From NCBI GenBank assembly GCA_007126675.1, contig SLAU01000118.1, positions 1-14,439 on the forward strand: a stretch of 14,439 nt of DNA, read 5' to 3'. Each line of letters opens with the position of its first letter. Position 1 is the first letter of the stretch. Below are positions 6,706-13,581 of the stretch, in pieces. Source of the DNA: Balneolaceae bacterium (GTDB lineage Bacteria; Bacteroidota; Rhodothermia; Balneolales; Balneolaceae). The notes below the pieces were generated by a model. It worked only from the letters and a program-made list of their open reading frames with translations, did no database searches and had not been told where the DNA came from. The position numbers and the translations under genes are program-made.

Positions 6706-9145
6706 CTTCTTCCTTTATGTTTACGTCGCGCGCTGTGCTTCCCTGATAGGGCCCCACAACACCGGCAACATGCAGTTGATCGATAATCCGTCCCGCCCTG
6801 TTGTATCCAATTTTCAGCTTGCGCTGTAAAAGTGAAACCGAGCCTTGTTGATGTAAAACGACGATTTTTGCCGCATCTTTGAACAGGTCATCGATGTCAT
6901 CAAGCGGATCAGGAATACCTGATTCTTCTTCTTCAACTGCAGGAAGCTTAAAAGGTTGCTTATAACCTCTTTGTGATCCTATAAATCCTGTAATTTCTTC
7001 CACTTCTTCAGTTGAAACGTATGCATTCTGTATACGTGTCATTCCCGCGCCATTTGTAAAAAGCATGTCACCGCGGCCAACAAGCTGGTCGGCGCCGCCC
7101 ACATCAAGTATTGTTCGTGAATCTACTTTTGAAGCAACCTGGTATGCAATTCGCGCCGGGAAGTTCGCCTTAATGGTACCTGTAATCACATTTACCGACG
7201 GACGCTGTGTTGCCACAACCAGATGTATACCAATTGCACGCGCAAGTTGTGCAAGCCGGGCGATAGGCTCTTCAATTTGCTTGCCGGCCGTCATCATCAG
7301 GTCAGCCAATTCATCGATTATTACTACGATGTATGGCAGGTGCCTGTGGCCGAGTTCTTCATCAAGTTCACCGGTCTTAAATTTCTCATTATAAGATTTG
7401 ATATCGCGCACCATGGCCATTTTCAGCAAGTCATAACGCTCGTCCATCTCAGAGGTAACACTTTCAAGGGTTTCAAGTGCCAGGCTTGTATCGGTTACGA
7501 TCGGCTCTTCGGCTCCGGGTAATACTGCAAGAAAATGATTCTGAATGTTTCTGTATAGCGATAATTCGATTTTCTTCGGATCAATCAACACAAATTTCAA
7601 ATCATCGGGATGGCATTTGTATAGCAGGCAAGTAATAATCGTATTAATACCTACCGATTTACCGGATCCGGTCGCACCCGCTATCAGCAAATGCGGCATA
7701 CGCGTGAGGTCTATCATGAAAACCTCATTCTCTATCGTTTTTCCAAAAGCTACCGGAAGTTCATAATCAGTTTCCACAAATTTCTTTGTGTTGATTACCG
7801 ACTTAATATAGACGGTTTCACGGGTACTGTTGGGCACTTCGATACCAACTGCAGATCTGCCGGGAATCGGGGCAATGATCCGCAAACCGTGCGCAGCAGT
7901 CGCCATTTTCAGGTCATTGGCATAGCTTTCAATCTTACTGATTTTAACATCCGGAGCCGGTTCGAGCTCATATAAAGTAACCGTGGGTCCTACAATCGCA
8001 TTGATACTCAGTATTTCAATTTTATGCCGCTTAAGCTTATCCAGAATGATGCGCTTGTTTTCTTTGATCTCTTCTAAATCCACCTCATTGCCTTCGTTGG
8101 GCGGCGAATCTAACAGATCAATTCCCGGAAACTTGTACTTAATTACCGGTACTTCTTTTGCCTTCTCTTTATTCTGGCGGTCTAGCTCTTTATCGCTCGC
8201 CTCTTCATCTCCTTCACCCACATATACGGAGATCTCTACATCTTCCATATCATCATCGGGCTCAATCTCCTTTTTCTTTTCAAGAACTGCGCGGGATGGT
8301 TTTTTCTCCAGCTCTAATTGCTCTTCGCGTTGTGCTTCTGCACGTTTTTGATCTTCTTCCTGCGATCTTTCTACAATTTCATCAATGGATGGTCTTTCGG
8401 CTTCCTCTGCATTTTCCGATTTATTGGTTGCTCTTCTCTTCAGTTCAGCTTCAGCTTTTTGCTGTTGTTTGATCGCTTTCTTTTCAGCCTTTTCGCGTTT
8501 ACGGGCTTCCTTTTTCTCTTTTCTTTCTTCGAGTTTATCACCCAGGCCTGTAGTCCATCCTTTAAATGCATCAATTGTTCGCTGTAAGTCTCTGCTCAAA
8601 ATTACAAGTGCAGAAACCAGCAAAAGCACAAAAAGCAGGATAATAGAACCGATTCCAAGAATATTATGAAGTATTGCGGCAGCACCAGCTCCAAAATTCC
8701 CGCTCCAAACTGTACCAAAAAGTTCGTATTCGTTATGCAGCCATCCTAAAGTTGTGGAAAATAATAACATCACCCAAACCCCATAAGCGGCAGGCCAAAC
8801 CAATTCATACAGATCTTTTTGCCTGAACAGATACCAGCCCAGAGAAGCAATGATTACAGGGATAAAAATACTTGTATACCCAAAAAGTGTATGTACAAAC
8901 AAATAAGAGATGTATGCCCCGATAACACCAAGCCAGTTGTTTACACTAAGTGCAAGCCCCTGATCTACAGTAAAAATGGATCCGGTATCCATAGACTTTA
9001 CTATACCGTAATCGTTCGGATGGTACGAGGCGATACTTAACAGAAGCAGCGCAGCAACTGCCATTACCAGAATACCCGCTATTTCGAGCTTCCTGGTAGT
9101 ATCAAAATTTTTAAGAAATGCACTGCTTTTCTTTTTCTTAGCCAT
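6668..9145 (-). CDS. ftsK: FtsK/SpoIIIE DNA translocase
   Basis: FtsK sits at the division septum and pumps chromosomal DNA so that the XerCD/dif system can resolve dimers. The 825-residue protein has about four membrane helices in the first 190 residues, then a Lys/Glu-rich charged linker (about 195-330) much shorter than the E. coli linker. The motor has Walker A GATGSGKS at 490-497 and Walker B with Asp611-Glu612 in 'VVIIDELADLM'. The 'QRPSVNVITGTIKANFPARI' segment is typical of the family. The C-terminal winged-helix gamma domain (from about 745) has 'GYNRAGRIIDQLHVAGVVGP', implying recognition of directing DNA motifs. Its start overlaps comB by 8 bases and lacks a Shine-Dalgarno; its 3' end overlaps lolA. 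It is complete, with no missing catalytic residues. Confidence 0.98.
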   Translation of the reverse strand: MAKKKKSSAFLKNFDTTRKLEIAGILVMAVAALLLLSIASYHPNDYGIVKSMDTGSIFTVDQGLALSVNNWLGVIGAYISYLFVHTLFGYTSIFIPVIIASLGWYLFRQKDLYELVWPAAYGVWVMLLFSTTLGWLHNEYELFGTVWSGNFGAGAAAILHNILGIGSIILLFVLLLVSALVILSRDLQRTIDAFKGWTTGLGDKLEERKEKKEARKREKAEKKAIKQQQKAEAELKRRATNKSENAEEAERPSIDEIVERSQEEDQKRAEAQREEQLELEKKPSRAVLEKKKEIEPDDDMEDVEISVYVGEGDEEASDKELDRQNKEKAKEVPVIKYKFPGIDLLDSPPNEGNEVDLEEIKENKRIILDKLKRHKIEILSINAIVGPTVTLYELEPAPDVKISKIESYANDLKMATAAHGLRIIAPIPGRSAVGIEVPNSTRETVYIKSVINTKKFVETDYELPVAFGKTIENEVFMIDLTRMPHLLIAGATGSGKSVGINTIITCLLYKCHPDDLKFVLIDPKKIELSLYRNIQNHFLAVLPGAEEPIVTDTSLALETLESVTSEMDERYDLLKMAMVRDIKSYNEKFKTGELDEELGHRHLPYIVVIIDELADLMMTAGKQIEEPIARLAQLARAIGIHLVVATQRPSVNVITGTIKANFPARIAYQVASKVDSRTILDVGGADQLVGRGDMLFTNGAGMTRIQNAYVSTEEVEEITGFIGSQRGYKQPFKLPAVEEEESGIPDPLDDIDDLFKDAAKIVVLHQQGSVSLLQRKLKIGYNRAGRIIDQLHVAGVVGPYQGSTARDVNIKEEDELEEIFDELGV

Positions 9146-9872
9146 GAGCTGTGATGATTCCTTCTTTTAAAACAGGCAACAGCGTGCTTGTATCGACCTG
9201 AGTACAATAATTTATATCTTCTACTGCATTAAGGCTTTTCAAGCGGTCTGCATGATTTGAATTTAGAATTACCTCTGTAATATTGTGCTGATACTTTTCA
9301 TAAATACCAAGTGCAACTTTTGACCCGTCGCGCATATCAGGGATATTATGTCCATCATTCAGTTTATGAATGATATTACCGGCAAGCAGTAAATCTTCGA
9401 GCCCCAGCCGGCCTCTCCACCCGGCACAAACAAGAACAATGTCATTTGTTTCATGTCTTAATTTTTCCACTACAGCAGAGAGATTTAAAAAAGATGCTAC
9501 ATACAAATTTGCAGAACCTACACCTTTTCTCATCGCCTTGGTTCCATTGGTGGTATTAAAAATAAGTGTTTTGCCCTCTACCGCTTTACGGTCATACTCA
9601 AATGGTGAATTTCCAAGGTCGTAGCCCTCAATCTTAATTCCGTCTTTTTCGCCACAAAGCAGAACATTATCTGAATCTACACTAAGTGAAATCCTGCTCG
9701 CCTCAGCCATGTCCATTACAGGTATAACGCCTTTGGCCCCGTTCATTAAAGCAGTAACAATTGTGGAGGATGCCCGCAGTACATCTATCACCACAACTGT
9801 TTTTTTACGCACTTCATTATCATTAAATGAACCTGCTGAAAAAAATACGTCCAATGTTTTCAAGTTTGCCAT
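9138..9872 (-). CDS. comB: 2-phosphosulfolactate phosphatase family protein (ComB-like)
   Basis: In methanogens ComB removes phosphate from (R)-2-phospho-3-sulfolactate during coenzyme M synthesis, using Mg2+. This 244-residue protein matches the family length and has the main signatures: 'VVVIDVLRASSTIVTAL' (26-42), 'CGEKDG' (73-78), 'GYDLGNSPFEY' (83-93), 'NTTNGTKAM' (106-114) and 'VCAGWRGRLGLEDLLLAG' (148-165). No ComA, ComC or other sulfolactate gene lies in the window, so the substrate in this organism is uncertain. Sulfolactate or a related sulfonate is possible, as is another phosphate ester. It starts 16 bases after gcvT with no Shine-Dalgarno and overlaps ftsK by 8 bases, so it is likely co-expressed with both. 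Confidence 0.92.
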   Translation of the reverse strand: MANLKTLDVFFSAGSFNDNEVRKKTVVVIDVLRASSTIVTALMNGAKGVIPVMDMAEASRISLSVDSDNVLLCGEKDGIKIEGYDLGNSPFEYDRKAVEGKTLIFNTTNGTKAMRKGVGSANLYVASFLNLSAVVEKLRHETNDIVLVCAGWRGRLGLEDLLLAGNIIHKLNDGHNIPDMRDGSKVALGIYEKYQHNITEVILNSNHADRLKSLNAVEDINYCTQVDTSTLLPVLKEGIITAHG

Positions 9873-9888
9873 GCTACTAAATTATTTC

Positions 9889-10986
9889 TTATTTCTTCAA
9901 AAATGGTGGTTTTACAACTTCAGCCGGAACAGCTTTTTTCCTGATTTTTATAAATACTGTTTCACCTTCGGTTGCATGTTTCAGATCAATATATCCCATT
10001 CCGATACCTTTACTAAGCGAGATAGATTGGGTTCCGCTTGTTACAAATCCGATTTGATTACCATTTTCATCAACAATATCATAACCGGCTCTTGGCACAT
10101 TGCGGGGTTCATCAATAACAAAGCCTGCAAGCTTTCTTGAGAGGCCGTTTTCTTTAATTCGCAGTAAAGCTCCTTTTCCGATAAAATCACCTTTATCGAA
10201 CTTTGTAAGCCATCCCATCCGCGCTTCGAGGGGGTGAGTATCTTTTGTGATATCATTACCGTAGAGGGCATAACCCATTTCAAGCCGTAGTGTATCGCGG
10301 GCACCCAGCCCGGCGGGCTCCAGCCCAAACTGTTCTCCGGCATTCAAAATCTCATCCCAAACTTTTAGCGGATCACACTTTTCATTATCCAGATACAACT
10401 CAAATCCTTTTTCACCGGTATAACCGGTGGCAGAAATTATTATGCCGGGCTCTCCTGCTACAGATCCGGTTTTGAAGTTATAAAATGGTATCTCCGACAC
10501 GTTCGTATCAGTCAGCTTTTGCAATATTTCAGGTGCTTTTGGGCCTTGCAGTGCTAAAAGTGAATATGTATCTGACCGATCTTCGAGTCCTGCACCCATC
10601 GAGTTTTGTTTTTCGATCCACCTGAAATCTTTTTCGATGTTCGATGCATTTACCACCAGTAAATACTTTTCATCTTCCAGCATGTAAACAATAAGATCAT
10701 CTACAATTCCACCATCCTCGTAACACATTGCGGTATATTGTGCTTTTCCGGGTACAAGTTTTGACGCATCATTGATGGTCACTTTCTGTATCAGATCAAG
10801 AGCTTTGGGGCCGGTTACAAAAAACTCTCCCATATGGGATACATCAAATAGTCCCGCTTTATTCCGCACCGCCAGATGTTCCTGTTTTATTCCCTGGTAC
10901 TGAACCGGCATTTCAAAGCCGCCAAAGTCGATAAGCTTTGCGTTTAAATTCTGATGTTTATTATAAAAAATCGTTCGTTTCAACAT
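9889..10986 (-). CDS. gcvT: Glycine cleavage system aminomethyltransferase (T protein)
   Basis: The T protein takes the aminomethyl group from lipoyl-H protein, releases ammonia and forms 5,10-methylene-tetrahydrofolate. At 365 residues the length is normal. Family features include 'DFGGFEMPVQYQ' (20-31), 'LFDVSHMGE' (47-54), 'DGGIVDDLIVY' (91-101) with Asp96 at the position of the catalytic folate-binding Asp, 'LLALQGPKA', 'ATGYTGEKGFELY', 'GLGARDTLRLEMGYALYGND' and the C-terminal barrel with 'GFVTSGTQSISLSKGIGMGY'. This places it with GcvT rather than the related dehydrogenases or YgfZ. The other glycine cleavage genes (gcvH, gcvP) are not nearby. It follows the cupin gene by 3 bases and precedes comB by 16. 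Confidence 0.97.
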   Translation of the reverse strand: MLKRTIFYNKHQNLNAKLIDFGGFEMPVQYQGIKQEHLAVRNKAGLFDVSHMGEFFVTGPKALDLIQKVTINDASKLVPGKAQYTAMCYEDGGIVDDLIVYMLEDEKYLLVVNASNIEKDFRWIEKQNSMGAGLEDRSDTYSLLALQGPKAPEILQKLTDTNVSEIPFYNFKTGSVAGEPGIIISATGYTGEKGFELYLDNEKCDPLKVWDEILNAGEQFGLEPAGLGARDTLRLEMGYALYGNDITKDTHPLEARMGWLTKFDKGDFIGKGALLRIKENGLSRKLAGFVIDEPRNVPRAGYDIVDENGNQIGFVTSGTQSISLSKGIGMGYIDLKHATEGETVFIKIRKKAVPAEVVKPPFLKK

Positions 10987-10989
10987 TAA

Positions 10990-11358
10990 TTATGATTCTT
11001 TTCTGTTTACAGTTTCCGGAGAAAATGCCGGAATACAAATCGCCCAATAAACTGCTTTTTCATCAAACGGGTTGCTGTAGCGGACCGTTTTTCCTTTATG
11101 AGTAACAATCACGCTTCCAGGATTCATTATAACCTCTTCACCCTCAATAACGACGGACATCCTTCCTTCAAGTAAAATTGTAACTTCATCAAATTCAGGT
11201 TTTTGTTCCGGCTCACTCCATCCTGCCGGTGCCTCCATTCGGGCAACCGATACGTTCTCTGTGCCGGTATTTAATCTGCCGATATACTCGGCTATAGTTT
11301 TATTTCCCGGTATCGGAATTTGCTCCGGGTGTTCTGCAAATGTGTATGATCTGTCCAA
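10990..11358 (-). CDS. Cupin-like protein with atypical metal-site residues
   Basis: The 122-residue protein has a single cupin barrel: 'FDEVTILLEGRMSVVIEGEE' (56-75) and 'MNPGSVIVTHKGKTVRYSNP' (78-97). In ordinary cupins the first motif has His-x-His before the Glu; here that place reads 'PEQKPEFDE', with no His. Of motif 2 only one His (87) remains. Metal-dependent catalysis is therefore doubtful, and a sensor or small-molecule binding role is as likely. No ATG fits: the frame opens after a TAA at 11374-11376 and the best start is TTG at 11358 (CTG at 11364 is an alternative), with no Shine-Dalgarno. It appears to be the first gene of the cupin-gcvT-comB-ftsK-lolA run. I cannot assign a pathway. 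Confidence 0.8.
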   Translation of the reverse strand: MDRSYTFAEHPEQIPIPGNKTIAEYIGRLNTGTENVSVARMEAPAGWSEPEQKPEFDEVTILLEGRMSVVIEGEEVIMNPGSVIVTHKGKTVRYSNPFDEKAVYWAICIPAFSPETVNRKES

Positions 11359-11366
11359 ATTCAGAA

Positions 11367-11397
11367 AATTGGGTTAACCCGTAAAAGTTAACCAATT
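11367..11397. promoter_or_regulatory. Inverted repeat in divergent promoter region (possible operator)
   Basis: The left arm AATTGGGTTAAC (11367-11378) pairs with the right arm GTTAACCAATT (11387-11397) around 8 bases, with one extra G in the left arm. Each arm contains the palindrome GTTAAC. The site lies 9 bases upstream of the cupin TTG start and about 160 bases upstream of mrp. On the minus strand, TAACTTTT (11390-11383) weakly resembles the Bacteroidota -7 box and falls partly in the right arm. A repressor site or an RNA hairpin in the cupin leader are both possible. Confidence 0.35.
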
Positions 11398-11558
11398 CTT
11401 TGATTAATTAAGAAGGAGATAACAGAATAAACGACATACCGTTGCCGGTTACTAAAAATGGGAAATGATATGAATGAAAACAGCCTTCTGCACGTTTTTT
11501 ATGCTTCACATTATCCTTATTTTCAGGCAAAATAATACCGAAGCTGAATTTTTTACTT
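11398..11558 (+). other. Upstream region of mrp with no confirmed gene
   Basis: This is the mrp-proximal part of the divergent spacer. It contains AGAAGGAGAT (11411-11420), which looks like a very strong ribosome site but has no start codon at a usable distance, since an in-frame TAA follows soon after. A 25-codon frame starts at ATG 11458 and ends at TAA 11533-11535, without a ribosome site. Neither is convincing as a gene. The mrp promoter presumably lies here, but I see no clear consensus. Confidence 0.35.
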
Positions 11559-12707
11559 ATGTCTATTAAAAAAGAACAGATTACATCCGCACTTACTCAC
11601 GTACTACATCCGCAATACAATAAAGACCTCATCACACTCGGGCTCATCCAGGACCTGATTGTACAGGAGAAATATGTATCGTTTACACTTGAATTACCTG
11701 AAAAAAACGATGCTCTTGCAAACGAGTTAAAAAAAATGTCTTCTGAGGCTATTCACAAGTTCGTGGATAAAGAAGCTGTTCTGGATATCACGGTAGGCAT
11801 TAATATTTCGAAAAAGAGAGAATTGGAGGGTAAAGATGGCGCACCCGGGGAGCAGCAACATCAGCATCAGCATCCGCCCCAGCCACAACCGGTTCTGCAA
11901 AATGTAAAGAACATCATAGCCGTTGCCTCCGGTAAGGGCGGTGTAGGAAAATCAACCGTTGCCGCAAATCTTGCAGTTTCGCTTGCAAAAACCGGCGCAT
12001 CTGTTGGCCTGATGGATACAGATATTTATGGACCCAGTGTTCCAACCATGTTCGGAGTAACGGAACGGCCGGGTATTACCACTGACAAAAAGCTGGTTCC
12101 TATACATAAGCATGGAGTTCACCTTGTATCCATGGGTTTTTTGGTTGATACCGACCAGGCGATGATATGGCGTGGCCCAATGGTAACAAGCGCCGTAAAA
12201 CAATTTATGCAGGAAGTTAGATGGCCTGAACTTGATTATATGGTGCTGGACCTTCCGCCCGGTACCGGAGATATACAATTAACAATTGTGCAAACCGTTC
12301 CGCTTACCGGAGCTGTAATTGTTTCCACACCACAAACTGTTGCTTTGGATGATGCACGTAAAGGTGTAGCCATGTTCAACAAAGTAAATGTTCCGGTGTT
12401 GGGAATTATTGAAAACATGGCTTATTTCACTCCCACAGATATGCCTGAAAAGAAATACTATATTTTTGGAAAGCATGGAGCGAGAAAGTTATCGCAAAAA
12501 CTTGAGGTTCCGTTTCTGGGCGAAGTGCCGATTCACGAGAATATCAGGGAAACCAGTGATACAGGAACACCAGTAGTTGAAGCAGCTCCTGAAACAGCAG
12601 CAGCAGAATCTTTTTCTGGTATTTCGGAGCTTGTTATTCAGGCACTTGATACGCGAAACAAAGAAAAAGAGGCAACCGAAAAAATCGAGATTAATATACG
12701 TCCCTGA
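11559..12707 (+). CDS. mrp: Mrp/ApbC/NBP35 family iron-sulfur carrier-type ATPase, cysteine-free
   Basis: Residues 1-85 form the MIP18/DUF59-type domain common at the N-terminus of bacterial Mrp. A short linker contains Gln/His/Pro (His101, 103, 105), then a ParA/MinD-like ATPase from about 115: deviant Walker A 'GKGGVGKST' (125-133), 'LMDTDIYGPSVP', 'DLPPGTGD' and 'VSTPQTVALDDARKG'. Family members carry and transfer Fe-S clusters as dimers, usually through a C-terminal CxxC. Here the matching loop reads 'MAYFTPTDMPEKKYY' and the whole 382-residue protein has no cysteine, so the standard cluster site is absent. I recall a similar loop in other Bacteroidota. ATG at 11559 starts the protein right at the DUF59 domain. 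tlpA-like follows by 11 bases. Confidence 0.95.
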   Translation: MSIKKEQITSALTHVLHPQYNKDLITLGLIQDLIVQEKYVSFTLELPEKNDALANELKKMSSEAIHKFVDKEAVLDITVGINISKKRELEGKDGAPGEQQHQHQHPPQPQPVLQNVKNIIAVASGKGGVGKSTVAANLAVSLAKTGASVGLMDTDIYGPSVPTMFGVTERPGITTDKKLVPIHKHGVHLVSMGFLVDTDQAMIWRGPMVTSAVKQFMQEVRWPELDYMVLDLPPGTGDIQLTIVQTVPLTGAVIVSTPQTVALDDARKGVAMFNKVNVPVLGIIENMAYFTPTDMPEKKYYIFGKHGARKLSQKLEVPFLGEVPIHENIRETSDTGTPVVEAAPETAAAESFSGISELVIQALDTRNKEKEATEKIEINIRP

Positions 12708-12718
12708 CGAATTTTGAG

Positions 12719-13330
12719 ATGAATAAGAAAGATAAATCTGAGAAGAAAAAAAGCCTGAAGCGGTCTCTTATAGAGTGGGGAGTAATATTTGGTGTTGTTT
12801 TATTTCTTTTTGCAACGGGTTTGCATACTCAGGTTTTGGGTACATTTCAGCGCGGTGTTTTAGCTACAGGTATCATAAAGCCTCCCGTACCTTCTCTTGA
12901 TCAGGAATTTCCGGTGGCAAGCACCCAGTTATTTTTTGCCGATCATGAAAACACCGTCAGGTCACTGGCAGAATATGAAGACAATGTGATCTTTCTCAAC
13001 ATCTGGGCAACCTGGTGCCCTCCCTGCATTGCCGAAATGCCTTCCATTCAATCGCTGTATAATGAACTTCGCGACGTCGAAAACATCAAGTTCCTTTTAG
13101 TTTCGATGGATGAAGAGTTTGATAAAGCTGTAGATTTTATGGATCAGCGTAATTATGATTTGCCGATTTATCATTTCAGAAACCGGGCTCCAAGTGAATA
13201 CAACAGCGGTGTGATTCCAACAACTTATGTGATTTCCAAAGATGGAAAGCTCATCCTGGAAAAGCGAGGGTTGGCTAAGTATGACACGCCGGAGTTCAGA
13301 GACCTGCTGGTTGAGCTCTCAAAATTGTAA
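12719..13330 (+). CDS. Membrane-anchored TlpA/ResA-type thiol-disulfide oxidoreductase
   Basis: This 203-residue protein has a Lys-rich start, one membrane helix (about 15-36) and a periplasmic thioredoxin fold. The active site is WCPPC with Cys100 and Cys103 inside 'LNIWATWCPPCIAEMPSI', and the cis-proline is Pro167 in 'GVIPTTYVI'. The form matches the TlpA/ResA group, which reduces periplasmic disulfides, for example in cytochrome c maturation or in repair of secreted proteins. No ccm/ccs gene is in the window, so the client is unknown. The positive N-terminus predicts a signal anchor rather than a cleaved signal. It starts 11 bases after mrp and is probably co-transcribed with it. Confidence 0.93.
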   Translation: MNKKDKSEKKKSLKRSLIEWGVIFGVVLFLFATGLHTQVLGTFQRGVLATGIIKPPVPSLDQEFPVASTQLFFADHENTVRSLAEYEDNVIFLNIWATWCPPCIAEMPSIQSLYNELRDVENIKFLLVSMDEEFDKAVDFMDQRNYDLPIYHFRNRAPSEYNSGVIPTTYVISKDGKLILEKRGLAKYDTPEFRDLLVELSKL

Positions 13331-13349
13331 TCAGTTTATTTATTCTGAG

Positions 13350-13369
13350 TTCAACATAAAATTGTTGAA
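13350..13369. terminator. Short AT-rich inverted repeat after the tlpA-like gene
   Basis: TTCAACA (13350-13356) and TGTTGAA (13363-13369) are perfect 7-base arms around a 6-base loop, 20 bases after the stop codon. The stem is AT-rich and no T run follows directly, so it would be a weak terminator at best. Confidence 0.25.
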
Positions 13370-13394
13370 ATAACAATAACGTTTTCAGTAGAAG

Positions 13395-13482
13395 CGTCAT
13401 CCCGGACGCAGCGTTAGCGAAGATCCGGGATCCCCTGCCGTTGATATAGGCAGGAGATGCCGGATCGGGGTCCGGCATGACG
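13395..13482. repeat. Long imperfect palindrome, likely dispersed intergenic repeat (REP/MITE-like)
   Basis: The outer arms CGTCATCCCGGAC (13395-13407) and GTCCGGCATGACG (13470-13482) match at 12 of 13 positions. The inner arms, GATCCGGGATCCCCTGCC from 13422 and GGCAGGAGATGCCGGATC from 13449, match at 16 of 18 around a 9-base loop. The left side carries an extra insert of about 14 bases (GCAGCGTTAGCGAA) that could fold into its own small stem. The 'GTCATCCCGGAC...ATCCGGGATC' wording is typical of dispersed palindromic repeats seen in many genomes. It lies between converging genes and could also act as a bidirectional terminator. There is no coding sequence within it and no terminal duplication that I can see. 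Confidence 0.75.
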
Positions 13483-13581
13483 AATTGCTGCAACCGATCG
13501 CCTTTTTTGGAAAAGTCATAAGCTATTTTTACGAATTCTTATCTCGCCCCGTGAGGGATTACCTGGGGAAACCGACGTTAT

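Noticed and set aside
7983..8669. Several overlapping plus-strand frames rich in Ser, Phe and Leu
   Set aside because: They are antisense to the Lys/Glu-rich linker of ftsK, with no family features.
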